Below, in pieces: positions 22,227-30,278 of a stretch of DNA of 64,000 nt. The position numbers and the translations under genes are program-made. Within the stretch, counting starts at the first letter, position 1; every line of letters begins with the position of its first letter. The stretch lies in contig NZ_SWMS01000016.1 of the NCBI RefSeq assembly GCF_005146945.1, positions 51,113-115,112 of the forward strand, read 5' to 3'. The notes below the pieces were generated by a model. The model ran no database searches, was not told the origin of the DNA, and saw only the letters and a list, made by a program, of their open reading frames with translations. This DNA comes from Prauserella endophytica (lineage in GTDB: Bacteria > Actinomycetota > Actinomycetes > Mycobacteriales > Pseudonocardiaceae).

Positions 22227-22814
22227 CTACAACCACGGGCCGAGCGCCGGGGCGGCGTCGCTGCGGCCGGTGAGCCAGCGGACGAGATCCGGTCCGTGCC
22301 CGCCCGCGAACCGCTTGCCGAGCACGTCGTCGGCCAGCGCCCGCAGGAGGCCGGGGGGCAGGTCGGCGAAGTCGACGCCCGCGGCGAGGTCCACCGCGTG
22401 CACGGAGACCTCGCGCGTGCGCATCCACGGGATCTCGGTCGCGGGCACGGTCCGGCCCTGCGCGGTCACCACCTCCGTGCGCCACGCCTCTTCCGGTAGT
22501 GCGGCCAGGTCCGCCCCCAGCGCCCGCGCCGAGGAGTGCACCTGCTCGCGCAGCGTCGCGACGGGCAGCTTGCTGCCGTCCTCGATCTCGGCGTTGCGCT
22601 GCTCGACGCTCGCGTACATCCGGTTCTCGACTCCCGTGCGCGCCCAGCTGACCAGACGCCGCAACGCCTCCGCGTTGTAGTGCACGTGCGCCACCAGGTG
22701 CCGTCGCGTCCAGCCCGGCAGCGCGCTCGGCGCGTCGAAGTCGGCGTCGGCGAGCCCGTCCACGGTGCGCAGCAGCAGATCCGTGCACTCGTCGAGCCAG
22801 TCTGACGTGGTCAT
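22227..22814 (-). CDS. Maleylpyruvate isomerase, mycothiol-dependent type
   Basis: A 195-residue protein of the DinB-like MDMPI family. The N-terminal four-helix domain contains LPGWTRRHLVAHVHYNAEAL, with two histidines and a downstream acidic residue expected to bind a divalent metal. In Corynebacterium glutamicum the homologue converts maleylpyruvate to fumarylpyruvate with mycothiol as cofactor. The gene lies between the ring-cleavage enzyme and hydroxylase of the gentisate route and overlaps the fumarylpyruvate hydrolase gene by four bases, which supports that reaction. It also implies that the host makes mycothiol. Confidence 0.87.
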   Translation of the reverse strand: MTTSDWLDECTDLLLRTVDGLADADFDAPSALPGWTRRHLVAHVHYNAEALRRLVSWARTGVENRMYASVEQRNAEIEDGSKLPVATLREQVHSSARALGADLAALPEEAWRTEVVTAQGRTVPATEIPWMRTREVSVHAVDLAAGVDFADLPPGLLRALADDVLGKRFAGGHGPDLVRWLTGRSDAAPALGPWL

Positions 22815-23638
22815 TCGGCCCTCGCCACGTTGTCGAGCCTGCCGATGCCGCTGATCTCGGTGACCAGCCGCGCGCCGTTCGTCAGGTAGCGGGCGGGCTT
22901 GCGGGCGTGGCCGACGCCGCCGGGCGTGCCGGTGGCGATCACATCGCCCGGCCGCAGCGTGAGGATCGTGGAGACGTAGCGCACCAGCTCGACCGGGTCG
23001 AACACCAGGTCGTCGGTGTTCGCCTTCTGCATCAGCTCACCGTCCACGGTGCACGACAACTCCAGCGCGGGCCTCGTGCCACCGGGCAGCTCGTCCGGAG
23101 TCACGAGCACCGGGCCGAACGGCGTCGTCGACTCGAACGTCTTGCCCTGCAACCACTGCGGCGAGCGGTACTGCCAGTCGCGCATGGTGACGTCGTTGAG
23201 CACGCTGAACCCGGCGATGGCGGTCTCGGCCTCGGCCGTGCTCGCGCGGCGGACCCGCTCGCCGATCACGATCGCCAGCTCCGCCTCCCAGTCCACGGCG
23301 CCGGACTCGGCGGCCAGCAGCACGTCGTCTCCGCCACCGACGAGTGCCTCGGGGTACTTCGCGAACAGCGTCGGGTACCGCGGCAGTTCGCGGCCCATCT
23401 CCAGGATGTGGTTGCGGTAGTTCAGCCCGACGCACAGGATCTTGCCCGGCCTCGCGACCACCGGCGCGTACTCCGCGTCACCGAGCGGCCGGTCCGCGGT
23501 GGCCGCCTCGGCGGCGGCCTGCCAACCGGGGGTGCGCAGCAGCGCGCCGACGTCGGCCGCGTCGAGTTCGGCGTAGCGGTCGCCGTCGACGCGGACGGCT
23601 CTTGTGCCCTGGCCGGTGCGGATCGTCGCGAGCCTCAT
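22811..23638 (-). CDS. Fumarylacetoacetate hydrolase family protein, probable fumarylpyruvate hydrolase
   Basis: A 275-residue enzyme that would split fumarylpyruvate into fumarate and pyruvate, the last step of gentisate breakdown. The C-terminal FAH domain shows KILCVGLNYRNHILEMG, PTLFAKYPEALVGGGDD, then VDWEAELAIVIGERVRRAS with the metal-binding glutamates, and VIATGTPGGVGHARKP. The start ATG at 23638 overlaps the stop of the dioxygenase gene (TCATG arrangement), so they are translationally coupled. Confidence 0.88.
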   Translation of the reverse strand: MRLATIRTGQGTRAVRVDGDRYAELDAADVGALLRTPGWQAAAEAATADRPLGDAEYAPVVARPGKILCVGLNYRNHILEMGRELPRYPTLFAKYPEALVGGGDDVLLAAESGAVDWEAELAIVIGERVRRASTAEAETAIAGFSVLNDVTMRDWQYRSPQWLQGKTFESTTPFGPVLVTPDELPGGTRPALELSCTVDGELMQKANTDDLVFDPVELVRYVSTILTLRPGDVIATGTPGGVGHARKPARYLTNGARLVTEISGIGRLDNVARAE

Positions 23639-24756
23639 GCGTTCTGTCCTTCCACGTGCACGCGGTCCTGATGCAACCGCTCGAAGATCGGGGTGTCGCT
23701 GAACCGGAATAGGTCCAGCCCGGTCTCGGCGCCGAGCGTGAGCGGGGCCCACGACGGCACCACGAAGAGGTCGCCGCGCTCCACGCGCCACTCCTGGTCG
23801 CCGATGCGGACCTGGCCCTCGCCCTGGAAGACCTGCCACACCGCGGAGCCGACCTCGCGGCGGGTGGCCGTCTGCGTGCCCGTGCGCAGGCGGTGGAACT
23901 CGGCGCGGATCGTCGGCATGACGTCGCCGCCGGTGGCGGGGTTGCTGAACCGGATCGCGGCGTGCCCCGGCTCGACCACGCCGGGGTGGCCCTCGTCCTC
24001 CAGCGCGAGCTGGTCGGCGAGTGCCGCGTCGGTGTGCTCCCAGCGGTAGGCCGCGATCGGTGAACTGGCCGTGGGGCCCGGCTGGGACAGCGGGCGCAGG
24101 CCGGGATGCGCCCAGAGGCGTTCAGAGCGCGAACGGTCGGGCGTGGCCGTGTCGGTGACCTGGTCGGGACCGAACTCGAAGAACGCCGAGCCGGTCTGGT
24201 GCACGAACGGGATGTCGAGCCCGTCGAGCCACGCCATCGGCTCGTTGCTCGTGTTGTGGTGGCCGTGGAAGTGCCAGCCGGGGGTGAGCAGGAAGTCGCC
24301 GCGGCGCATGGCCACCGGGTCGCCGTTGACAACGGTCCACACGCCCTCGCCCTCGACGACGAAGCGGAACGCGTTCTGGCTGTGCCGGTGCTCGGGCGCG
24401 ACCTCGCGCGGGCCGAGGTACTGGATCGCGGCCCACAGCGTGGGCGTGGCGTAGGGGGCGCCGCCGAGGCCGGGGTTCGCGAGCGCGATCGCGCGGCGCT
24501 CGCCGCCCCTGCCCACCGGCACGAGGTCACCCGCGCGCTGGGCGAGGGGCAGCAGCCGCTGCCAGCGCCACGCGTGCGGCCGCGCGGCAGGCGTGGGGTG
24601 CTTCGGCATCAGGTCGCCGATCTCGGTCCACAGTGGAATCAGCAGCTCGCGCTCGAAGCCGCGGTAGAGCTCGCTCAGCTCGGGCGACGGGTCGGGCCTG
24701 CCGGGGCCGCCGGAATCCACTATGGATACCGGGCTGGCGAGTTGCTCTCTCGTCAT
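23635..24756 (-). CDS. Gentisate 1,2-dioxygenase
   Basis: A 373-residue bicupin Fe(II) enzyme that opens the gentisate ring to maleylpyruvate. The first cupin has APEHRHSQNAFRFVVEGEG, providing metal-binding histidines, followed by GDFLLTPGWHFHGHHN. The second, C-terminal cupin (IWQVFQGEGQVRIG-like region near residue 315) lacks the full metal set, as is normal. The ATG at 24756 follows a GAAGGAG ribosome site nine bases upstream. It is the first gene of the operon and is divergent from the IclR regulator. Confidence 0.9.
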   Translation of the reverse strand: MTREQLASPVSIVDSGGPGRPDPSPELSELYRGFERELLIPLWTEIGDLMPKHPTPAARPHAWRWQRLLPLAQRAGDLVPVGRGGERRAIALANPGLGGAPYATPTLWAAIQYLGPREVAPEHRHSQNAFRFVVEGEGVWTVVNGDPVAMRRGDFLLTPGWHFHGHHNTSNEPMAWLDGLDIPFVHQTGSAFFEFGPDQVTDTATPDRSRSERLWAHPGLRPLSQPGPTASSPIAAYRWEHTDAALADQLALEDEGHPGVVEPGHAAIRFSNPATGGDVMPTIRAEFHRLRTGTQTATRREVGSAVWQVFQGEGQVRIGDQEWRVERGDLFVVPSWAPLTLGAETGLDLFRFSDTPIFERLHQDRVHVEGQNA

Positions 24757-24861
24757 CGTGTGGTGACTCCTTCGGTCACGTGGCGCAGCACTGTGCCGAG
24801 CCGTCTCGGACATGAGTCACAACGTAGAAGGGTTCTGTACTCAGGGACGTAAGATTCTGCT

Positions 24862-25605
24862 GTGAAGAACAAGCCGCCCTACGCCATCGAGTCTGTCGAC
24901 CACGCGCTGCACCTGGCCACGCTGCTGCAACAGGAGAACTCGCTGGGTGTGGCCGAGGCGGCCGAGCGACTGGGGGTGTCGCGTTCGACGGCGCACCGCC
25001 TGCTGGCGATGCTCGTGTACCGGGACTTCGCCGAGCAGGACGCCGACCGGCGCTACCGGGCCGGGCCCGTGCTGAGGCCCGGCGACGCGACCTCGGCGCC
25101 CGTGTCGCTGCTGCGGCGCGCCGCGTTGCCGCACCTGGAAGCGCTGGTGGGGAAGGTGCGGGAGACCGCGAACCTCATGGTCCTGGCCGGCACGCGGGCG
25201 TTGTTCGTGGCGTCGGTGGAGAGTGACCAGGTGCTGCGGGTCGGCGACCGGGCCGGCAGGGCGCTACCGGCACACCTCGCGTCGGGCGGCAAGGCGCTGC
25301 TCGCGGCGCTGCCCGCCGGGGAACTGGCCGCGCGCTACGCCGACGCGAGTGAAACGGTGGACCTCGCGCGGCTGCGGCGGGAGCTGGCGCTGGTGCGCAA
25401 GCGCGGCTTCGCCCTCAACGACGGGCTCACCGAGGCGGGCCTGACGGCGGTCGGCATGGCCGTGCCCGCCGCGAACGGCACTCCCTCGGCGGCGGTGTCG
25501 CTGGCGATGCCGTCGGCCCGCTTCGACCGCGACCTGCTGCCGATGTGGGTCGCGGCCCTTTCGGCGACCACCACAGCCATCGAGGAGGCACTACGGACGC
25601 AGTGA
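24862..25605 (+). CDS. IclR-family transcriptional regulator of the gentisate operon
   Basis: A 247-residue regulator with an N-terminal winged helix (LLQQENSLGVAEAAERLGVS then RSTAHRLLAML) and a C-terminal effector domain with DRAGRALPAHLASGGKALLA, typical of IclR. It is transcribed away from the gentisate genes and shares a 105-base intergenic region with them, where its operator should lie. Aromatic ring metabolites are common IclR ligands, so gentisate or 3-hydroxybenzoate is a reasonable but unproven effector. Its stop codon falls inside a palindrome copy. Confidence 0.9.
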   Translation: MKNKPPYAIESVDHALHLATLLQQENSLGVAEAAERLGVSRSTAHRLLAMLVYRDFAEQDADRRYRAGPVLRPGDATSAPVSLLRRAALPHLEALVGKVRETANLMVLAGTRALFVASVESDQVLRVGDRAGRALPAHLASGGKALLAALPAGELAARYADASETVDLARLRRELALVRKRGFALNDGLTEAGLTAVGMAVPAANGTPSAAVSLAMPSARFDRDLLPMWVAALSATTTAIEEALRTQ

Positions 25606-25652
25606 AGGCCACCATGCCTGCGTTCAACGCAGTGAAGGTGGCCTTCACTGCG
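25598..25652. repeat. Intergenic palindrome, copy 3 (imperfect)
   Basis: Loop TTCAA flanked by GCG/CGC, outer arms CGCAGTGAAGGCCACC facing GGTGGCCTTCACTGCG. Four bases in the middle of the left arm (ATGCC region) do not pair. The left arm contains the stop codon of the IclR gene. The element lies between two convergent genes (stops 25605 and 25668) and probably ends transcription from both sides. Confidence 0.85.
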
Positions 25653-25667
25653 GCTTGGTGACCAGGC

Positions 25668-26147
25668 TCAGGAGGCGAGGTCCAGGTCCCTCAGGAGCTT
25701 GGCGACGTGGCCGGTGGCGCGGACGTTGTACAGGGCCTTGGCGATCTTGCCCTCCGGGTCGACGACGAACGTCGAGCGAATGACGCCCTGCACCACTCGC
25801 CCGTAGTTCTTCTTCTCGCCGAATGCGCCCCACTCCGTCAGCACCGTCTTGTCCGGGTCCGACAGCAGCGGGAACGTCAGTTGCTCCTGCTCGACGAACT
25901 TCGCGAGCTTCTCCTGCTTGTCGGGGGAGATGCCGAGCACCTGGTAGCCGGCGTCGTTCAGCTCGGCGAGGTTGTCCCGGAAGTCGCACGCCTGCTTCGT
26001 GCAGCCGGGAGTGCCCGCGGCGGGGTAGAAGTACACCACCACGGACCGGCCGCGGAAGTCGGCGAGCGAGACCTTGTTGCCCTCGCTGTCGGCAAGCGTG
26101 AAGTCAGGTGCCGGATCGCCGGGGGAAAGCCGCTTCTGCTCGGTCAT
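25668..26147 (-). CDS. bcp: Peroxiredoxin Bcp/PrxQ (thiol peroxidase)
   Basis: It reduces hydrogen peroxide and organic hydroperoxides with electrons from thioredoxin or a related thiol. The 159-residue protein shows LSPGDPAPDFTLADSEGNKV at the start and the active-site region FYPAAGTPGCTKQACDFRDN: the peroxidatic cysteine, and a resolving cysteine five residues later, the PrxQ pattern. The C-terminal half (GVIRSTFVVDPEGKI) is intact. It is a single gene, convergent with the IclR gene. Confidence 0.94.
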   Translation of the reverse strand: MTEQKRLSPGDPAPDFTLADSEGNKVSLADFRGRSVVVYFYPAAGTPGCTKQACDFRDNLAELNDAGYQVLGISPDKQEKLAKFVEQEQLTFPLLSDPDKTVLTEWGAFGEKKNYGRVVQGVIRSTFVVDPEGKIAKALYNVRATGHVAKLLRDLDLAS

Positions 26148-26177
26148 GGCGAAAGCCTAACCGGCGACGCGGCACCA

Positions 26178-26714
26178 TCACACGGAGCCGCCGTAGACCG
26201 CCGTCGCCGGTGTCGAGACGTCCGGCCGCACCACCAGCCGCACCAGGGTGGACCGGTCCGGCACGACGAAGGCCAGCTGCAGGCGCACGATCTCGCCCGG
26301 CGGGATGTCGCGGTCGGCATCGACGATGCCGTTGTAGCCCTGCGTCGGGTCCACGACCTGCTTGGCCTGCTGGTCGGCCGTCGTCGCGCTGACCGAGAGG
26401 CTGGAGAGCCGGTAGGGCTGCTCGGTCTCGTTGTAGACCACTACGCCGAAGGCGGCGGCCCTGCCGGCGCGCGGGTACGCGGAGTCGCTGGGGCGGAAGA
26501 TCTTCGGCCCGGTGACGGTGACCACCAGGCCCGACTCGAAGCGGTGGTCGGCGCCGAAGACGAGCACGGCGTCCCGGTCGGCGGTGGTCGCCCTGCGCTC
26601 GGCGGTGACCGCCTCGGAGGTGACTGTGGTCTCGCTGTGGCCCGCAGCCGGGGCGGCACAGGAGGTGACGGCCAGCAGCACGAACCCGGCCAGTACGGGC
26701 CTCGGAATTCGCAC
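26178..26714 (-). CDS. Putative lipoprotein, 178 aa
   Basis: The N-terminus VRIPRPVLAGFVLLAVTSCA carries a signal sequence with a lipobox ending at Cys19, so the protein should be anchored on the outer face of the membrane. The rest reads as one beta-rich domain (VVTVTGPKIFRPSDSAYP, AFGVVVYNETEQPYRLSSL, IPPGEIVRLQLAFVVP), like the DUF4352-type telokin/immunoglobulin-like proteins of actinobacteria; that assignment is tentative. GTG at 26714 is the start that gives the lipobox. The 200 bases upstream hold no gene I can see. Confidence 0.75.
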   Translation of the reverse strand: MRIPRPVLAGFVLLAVTSCAAPAAGHSETTVTSEAVTAERRATTADRDAVLVFGADHRFESGLVVTVTGPKIFRPSDSAYPRAGRAAAFGVVVYNETEQPYRLSSLSVSATTADQQAKQVVDPTQGYNGIVDADRDIPPGEIVRLQLAFVVPDRSTLVRLVVRPDVSTPATAVYGGSV

Positions 26715-26914
26715 GACTGCCGCTCCTCTGCTCCGATCGCGGTGGGTAATTACTCCGTTCGGCGGCGGTAGTCCGCCGCCTCGGTCCACTCTGACGACGC
26801 CGCTGGCGGACTGCCAGGCGGATCCCGGGGTTGCGGCGGACCTGGTGTACTTCCGTGTCCTAGCCGTGATCGATGGCGTACGGGGAGTGAGCGCGGTCAC
26901 TCGCTCCGAAGGGT

Positions 26915-27097
26915 TCAGACCGCGAACGCGAAGAAGAGGATGAACAGGGCCAGCCCGGCGAGCCACGTGACCATGAGCCAGCCCCAGTCGCGCCAGGGGT
27001 CGACCATGCGGTTGTCCTCGCCCGGGACGTAGACGCCGCGCATCTCGAACCAGTCGGCCCAGCGACCGGGCCAGCGCAGCGGGTTGCGCTCGGCCAT
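26915..27097 (-). CDS. Small membrane protein, 60 aa
   Basis: A short protein with an amphipathic, tryptophan-rich first half (NPLRWPGRWADWFEMRGVYV) and one C-terminal transmembrane helix (WGWLMVTWLAGLALFILFFA). Proteins of this layout are common orphan genes in Pseudonocardiaceae; function is unknown to me. The reading is supported by high third-position GC. It stands alone, divergent from the substrate-binding protein gene. Confidence 0.6.
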   Translation of the reverse strand: MAERNPLRWPGRWADWFEMRGVYVPGEDNRMVDPWRDWGWLMVTWLAGLALFILFFAFAV

Positions 27098-27150
27098 GCC
27101 GTCCACCTCCCGCACCTGCTCGCTCGCGTGCCGTGTGCCTGACGCTACTC

Positions 27151-27163
27151 CACGTATATCGTG
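27151..27163. promoter_or_regulatory. Possible operator, palindrome CACG-TATAT-CGTG
   Basis: A 13-base symmetrical sequence with CACG/CGTG ends and an AT centre lies 54 bases upstream of the small membrane protein start and about 190 bases upstream of the ABC substrate-binding protein. AT-rich motifs are rare in this background, so it may be a regulator site. No regulator gene is adjacent. Confidence 0.25.
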
Positions 27164-27356
27164 CCTGACGGCTGAGTCAAGGCGACATATCAATCGGACA
27201 TTCATCATTCACCGGACGTCACTACCGGATCTAGGCTTCAACCCTCGCAAGTCGCACGACAACCAGGGCGGGACTGGCCCCGCCCTCCGAGCAGCTGTGC
27301 CCGGTCGGCTTCGCCGGTTCGCCGCCCATCATTCTCGGATGACGGGAGCTGTAGTG

Positions 27357-28622
27357 ATGCGAACGTCGATCTTGTGGCGGGCCGCCTTGTGCCTCAGCGT
27401 GACGGCACTGGTGGCGACCGCCTGTGGCGATGGTGACGGCGGCGGAGGCGGCGGGGACGGCGACGGTGGCGGAGGCGAGGCCCTGAACCTCGGCTACGTG
27501 CTCCCGGAGACCGGTCAGCTCGCCTACCTTGGGCCGCCGCAGATCCAGGCGGCCAAGTTCGCGATCCGGAACATCAACCAGGCCGGCGGCGTGCTCGGGC
27601 AGGACATCCCCGAGATCACCGGCTCCGACGAGGGCGGTCAGGAAGCGGTCGCGGTCCAGTCGGCCGACCGGGTGCTCTCCGCGGGCGTCGACGCCATCAT
27701 CGGCGCGGCGGCGTCGGGCATGTCACTGGCCTTCATCGACAACGTCACGGGCTCGGGCGTGGTCCAGTGCTCCGGCTCCAACACGGCGCCGACGTTCACC
27801 GACTACGAGGACGGCGGCTTCTACTTCCGCACCGCGCCCAGCGACGCTCTCCAGGGTCCCGTGCTGAGCAAGGTGATCAGGGAGGACGGGCACAACCGCG
27901 TCGCACTCGTCGCTCGTGCCGACGACTACGGGCGTGGCCTGATGCAGTCCACGCAGCGGGCGCTGGAGTCCGCGGGCGGGCAGGCCGTGCTCACGGAGAC
28001 CTACGACCCCGAGGCGACCAACTTCCAGCAGCTCGTGCAGCAGATCCGCAACTCCAACCCCGACGCGGTCGCCGTGATCGCCTTCGAGGAGGGCACGCAG
28101 ATCCTGCAGGCCATGATCGAGGCCGGGGTCGGCCCGAGGCAGGTCGGTGTCTACGGCGCCGACGGCCTGCGCAGCGAGGAGCTGCCGACGCTGGTCTCGC
28201 CTAACGATCCCGCCGTGCTCAACGGCATGAAGGGCACCGCGCCGGCCTCCGCGGAGAACCAGCAGTTCGTCTCCCAGCTGCGTGAGTTCGCGCCCGATCT
28301 GAGGGAGCTGCAGTTCGCGCCGCAGGTCTACGACTGTGTGAACATCATCGCGCTGGCCGCCCAGCAGGCGAACTCCACGGACCCGGCCTCCTTCGCACCG
28401 GAGATCAACGGGGTGACCAAGGACGGCGAGAAGTGCACGTCGTTCCAGCAGTGCAAGAGGCTGATCGAGCAGGGTTCGAACATCGACTACGACGGCGTGA
28501 GCGGTCCGCTCGACTTCATCGAACAGGGTGAGCCGGGACAGGCCACGATCGAGGTCTACACCTACGACCAGTCCGGCAAGCTCCAGACGGTGCGCACCGA
28601 AGTGAGCACCGGCGAAGGCTGA
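27357..28622 (+). CDS. Branched-chain amino-acid-type ABC transporter substrate-binding lipoprotein
   Basis: A 421-residue periplasmic-type binding protein of the LivJ/LivK family. The lipobox LVATAC puts the lipidated cysteine at residue 23, followed by a flexible Gly/Asp-rich spacer. The mature protein begins LNLGYVLPETGQLAYLGPP, the usual start of the first lobe, and includes IIGAAASGMSLAFIDNVTGSG and VALVARADDYGRGL. The four cognate transporter genes lie convergent just downstream, separated by a palindrome, so binding protein and channel are on opposite strands. The ligand may be an amino acid or an amide; the sequence alone does not say. Confidence 0.9.
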   Translation: MRTSILWRAALCLSVTALVATACGDGDGGGGGGDGDGGGGEALNLGYVLPETGQLAYLGPPQIQAAKFAIRNINQAGGVLGQDIPEITGSDEGGQEAVAVQSADRVLSAGVDAIIGAAASGMSLAFIDNVTGSGVVQCSGSNTAPTFTDYEDGGFYFRTAPSDALQGPVLSKVIREDGHNRVALVARADDYGRGLMQSTQRALESAGGQAVLTETYDPEATNFQQLVQQIRNSNPDAVAVIAFEEGTQILQAMIEAGVGPRQVGVYGADGLRSEELPTLVSPNDPAVLNGMKGTAPASAENQQFVSQLREFAPDLRELQFAPQVYDCVNIIALAAQQANSTDPASFAPEINGVTKDGEKCTSFQQCKRLIEQGSNIDYDGVSGPLDFIEQGEPGQATIEVYTYDQSGKLQTVRTEVSTGEG

Positions 28623-28636
28623 CCGGCTGCCGGCAC

Positions 28637-28693
28637 CCGCAGTGAAGGCCACCTTGCCTGCGTTCAACGCAGGCAAGGTGGCCTTCACTGCGG
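28637..28693. repeat. Intergenic palindrome, copy 4 (perfect 26-bp arms)
   Basis: Exactly complementary arms around TTCAA. The inner arm has GCCTGCG/CGCAGGC where copy 1 has CACTGCG/CGCAGTG: both sides changed together, keeping the pairing. It lies between two convergent genes (stops 28622 and 28706). The paired changes between copies indicate selection for the hairpin rather than the primary sequence. Confidence 0.9.
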
Positions 28694-28705
28694 CTGGGGA
28701 GCCGC

Positions 28706-29446
28706 TCAGCGGGCGCGGGCGAGGGTGCCGAGGTAGAGCTCGATCACCTTCTCGTCGTGCAGTAGCTCCCGGCCGGTGCCGGTGTAGGCGTTGGTGCCCT
28801 GGTCGAGCACGTAGCCGCGGTCGCAGATCTGCAGGCACCGGCGCGCGTTCTGCTCCACCATCAGGATCGCCACGCCGGTGGCGTTGATCTCCTTGACCCG
28901 CTCGAACACCTGGTCCTGGAAGCGAGGCGACAGCCCCGCCGACGGCTCGTCCAGCAGCAGCACGTCGGGCTCCATCATCAGTGCCCTGCCCATGCTCAGC
29001 ATCTGCCGCTCGCCGCCGGACATCGAGCTGGCCTTCTGGTTCCGCCGCTGCGCGAGCACCGGGAAGAGCTCCCGCACCACTTCCGCCCGCCGCGCGAACT
29101 CCTTCGGCTGCAGGTAGGTGCCCATGCGCAGGTTCTCCTCGACGGTCAGCGTCGGGAAAACGTTCTGTCGCTGCGGCACGTAACCGATCCCCTTCGACAC
29201 GAGCTTGTGCGCGGGCTGGTTGGTCACGTCCTCCCCCCGGAACGAAACCCGCCCCATGCGCACCCGCAGCAACCCGAAGATCGCCTTCACCAGCGTCGAC
29301 TTCCCGGCGCCGTTCGGCCCGATCACGCCCACCAGCTCGCCCGCGCTCAGCAGCAGCCCGCAGCCGGACAGGACGTCGACTCCCCGCACGTACCCCGCGA
29401 AGATCCGCTCGGCGAGCAGGAGTGGGGCCTCGTCCAGCTCATCCAT
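28706..29446 (-). CDS. livF: ABC transporter ATPase LivF-like
   Basis: A 246-residue ATP-binding subunit. Walker A is GVIGPNGAGKSTLVKAIFG, the signature is SMSGGERQML and Walker B is DVLLLDEPSAGLSP. The LivF-type KLVSKGIGYVPQRQNVFPTL is present, split by its natural turn. Together with LivG it powers uptake through LivH/LivM. It is last of the four-gene operon and overlaps livG by eight bases. Confidence 0.92.
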   Translation of the reverse strand: MDELDEAPLLLAERIFAGYVRGVDVLSGCGLLLSAGELVGVIGPNGAGKSTLVKAIFGLLRVRMGRVSFRGEDVTNQPAHKLVSKGIGYVPQRQNVFPTLTVEENLRMGTYLQPKEFARRAEVVRELFPVLAQRRNQKASSMSGGERQMLSMGRALMMEPDVLLLDEPSAGLSPRFQDQVFERVKEINATGVAILMVEQNARRCLQICDRGYVLDQGTNAYTGTGRELLHDEKVIELYLGTLARAR

Positions 29447-30278
29447 GGTCGTGCTCCGTTCCCGGTTCGTCGTGCCGCTTGCCGAGGTAGGCGTCGATCA
29501 CGGCCGGGTTCTGCGCGACCGCCTCTGGCGGCCCCTCCGCCGCGATCTCGCCCTCGGCCATGCACACCACCCAGTCGCTGATGCCCATCACCACGTCCAT
29601 GTCGTGCTCCACGAAGCACACCGTCATGCCCTCGTCCCGCAGGTCCGTGATGTGCGAGAGCAGCGACTGCGTCAGCGCGGGGTTCACGCCGGCCATCGGC
29701 TCGTCGAGCAGCACCATCGTCGGCCGCACCATGAGGGCCCTCGCCATCTCGAGCAGCTTGCGCTGCCCGCCGGAGAGCGTGCCCGCGTACTCGTCGCGCA
29801 TGTGCGCCAGCCGGAAGCGTTCGAGCAGCTCATCGGCACGGTGTTGGATCTCCCGCTCCTGTTTGAGCCACAGTGGCGGCAGCAGTGACGTGACCAGCCG
29901 CTCACCCCTTTGCCCCGTGGCGGCGAGCTTCATGTTCTCCAGCACCGACAGGCGGCCCAGGGTCTTGGTGAGCTGGAACGTGCGCACGAGCCCCCGGCGT
30001 GCCAGCCGGTGCGCCGACCTGCCGGTGACCGGCGCGCCGTCGAAGGTCCAGTGCCCCCGGTCGGCGCGGTCGAAGCCGCTCAGCACGTTGAACAGTGTGC
30101 TCTTGCCCGCACCGTTGGGGCCGATGAGCGCGGTGATGGCGCCGCGCTGGATCTCCAGATGCTCGACGTGCACGGCGACGAGCCCGCCGAACGCCCTCGT
30201 GACACCGTCGGCCACGAGCAGCGGGTCGGGCTTCGCCACGCCCGGCTCGGCGGTGAGATTGACCAGGTCAGCGTGCAT
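29439..30278 (-). CDS. livG: ABC transporter ATPase LivG-like
   Basis: A 279-residue ATP-binding subunit with Walker A LIGPNGAGKSTLFNVLSGF, signature GTLSGGQRKLLEMARAL, Walker B MVLLDEPMAGVNP and the switch histidine in VCFVEHDMDVVM. The LivG-type end, AQNPAVIDAYLG, is conserved. It overlaps livM by 11 bases and livF by eight, so the three are tightly coupled. Confidence 0.92.
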   Translation of the reverse strand: MHADLVNLTAEPGVAKPDPLLVADGVTRAFGGLVAVHVEHLEIQRGAITALIGPNGAGKSTLFNVLSGFDRADRGHWTFDGAPVTGRSAHRLARRGLVRTFQLTKTLGRLSVLENMKLAATGQRGERLVTSLLPPLWLKQEREIQHRADELLERFRLAHMRDEYAGTLSGGQRKLLEMARALMVRPTMVLLDEPMAGVNPALTQSLLSHITDLRDEGMTVCFVEHDMDVVMGISDWVVCMAEGEIAAEGPPEAVAQNPAVIDAYLGKRHDEPGTEHDHG

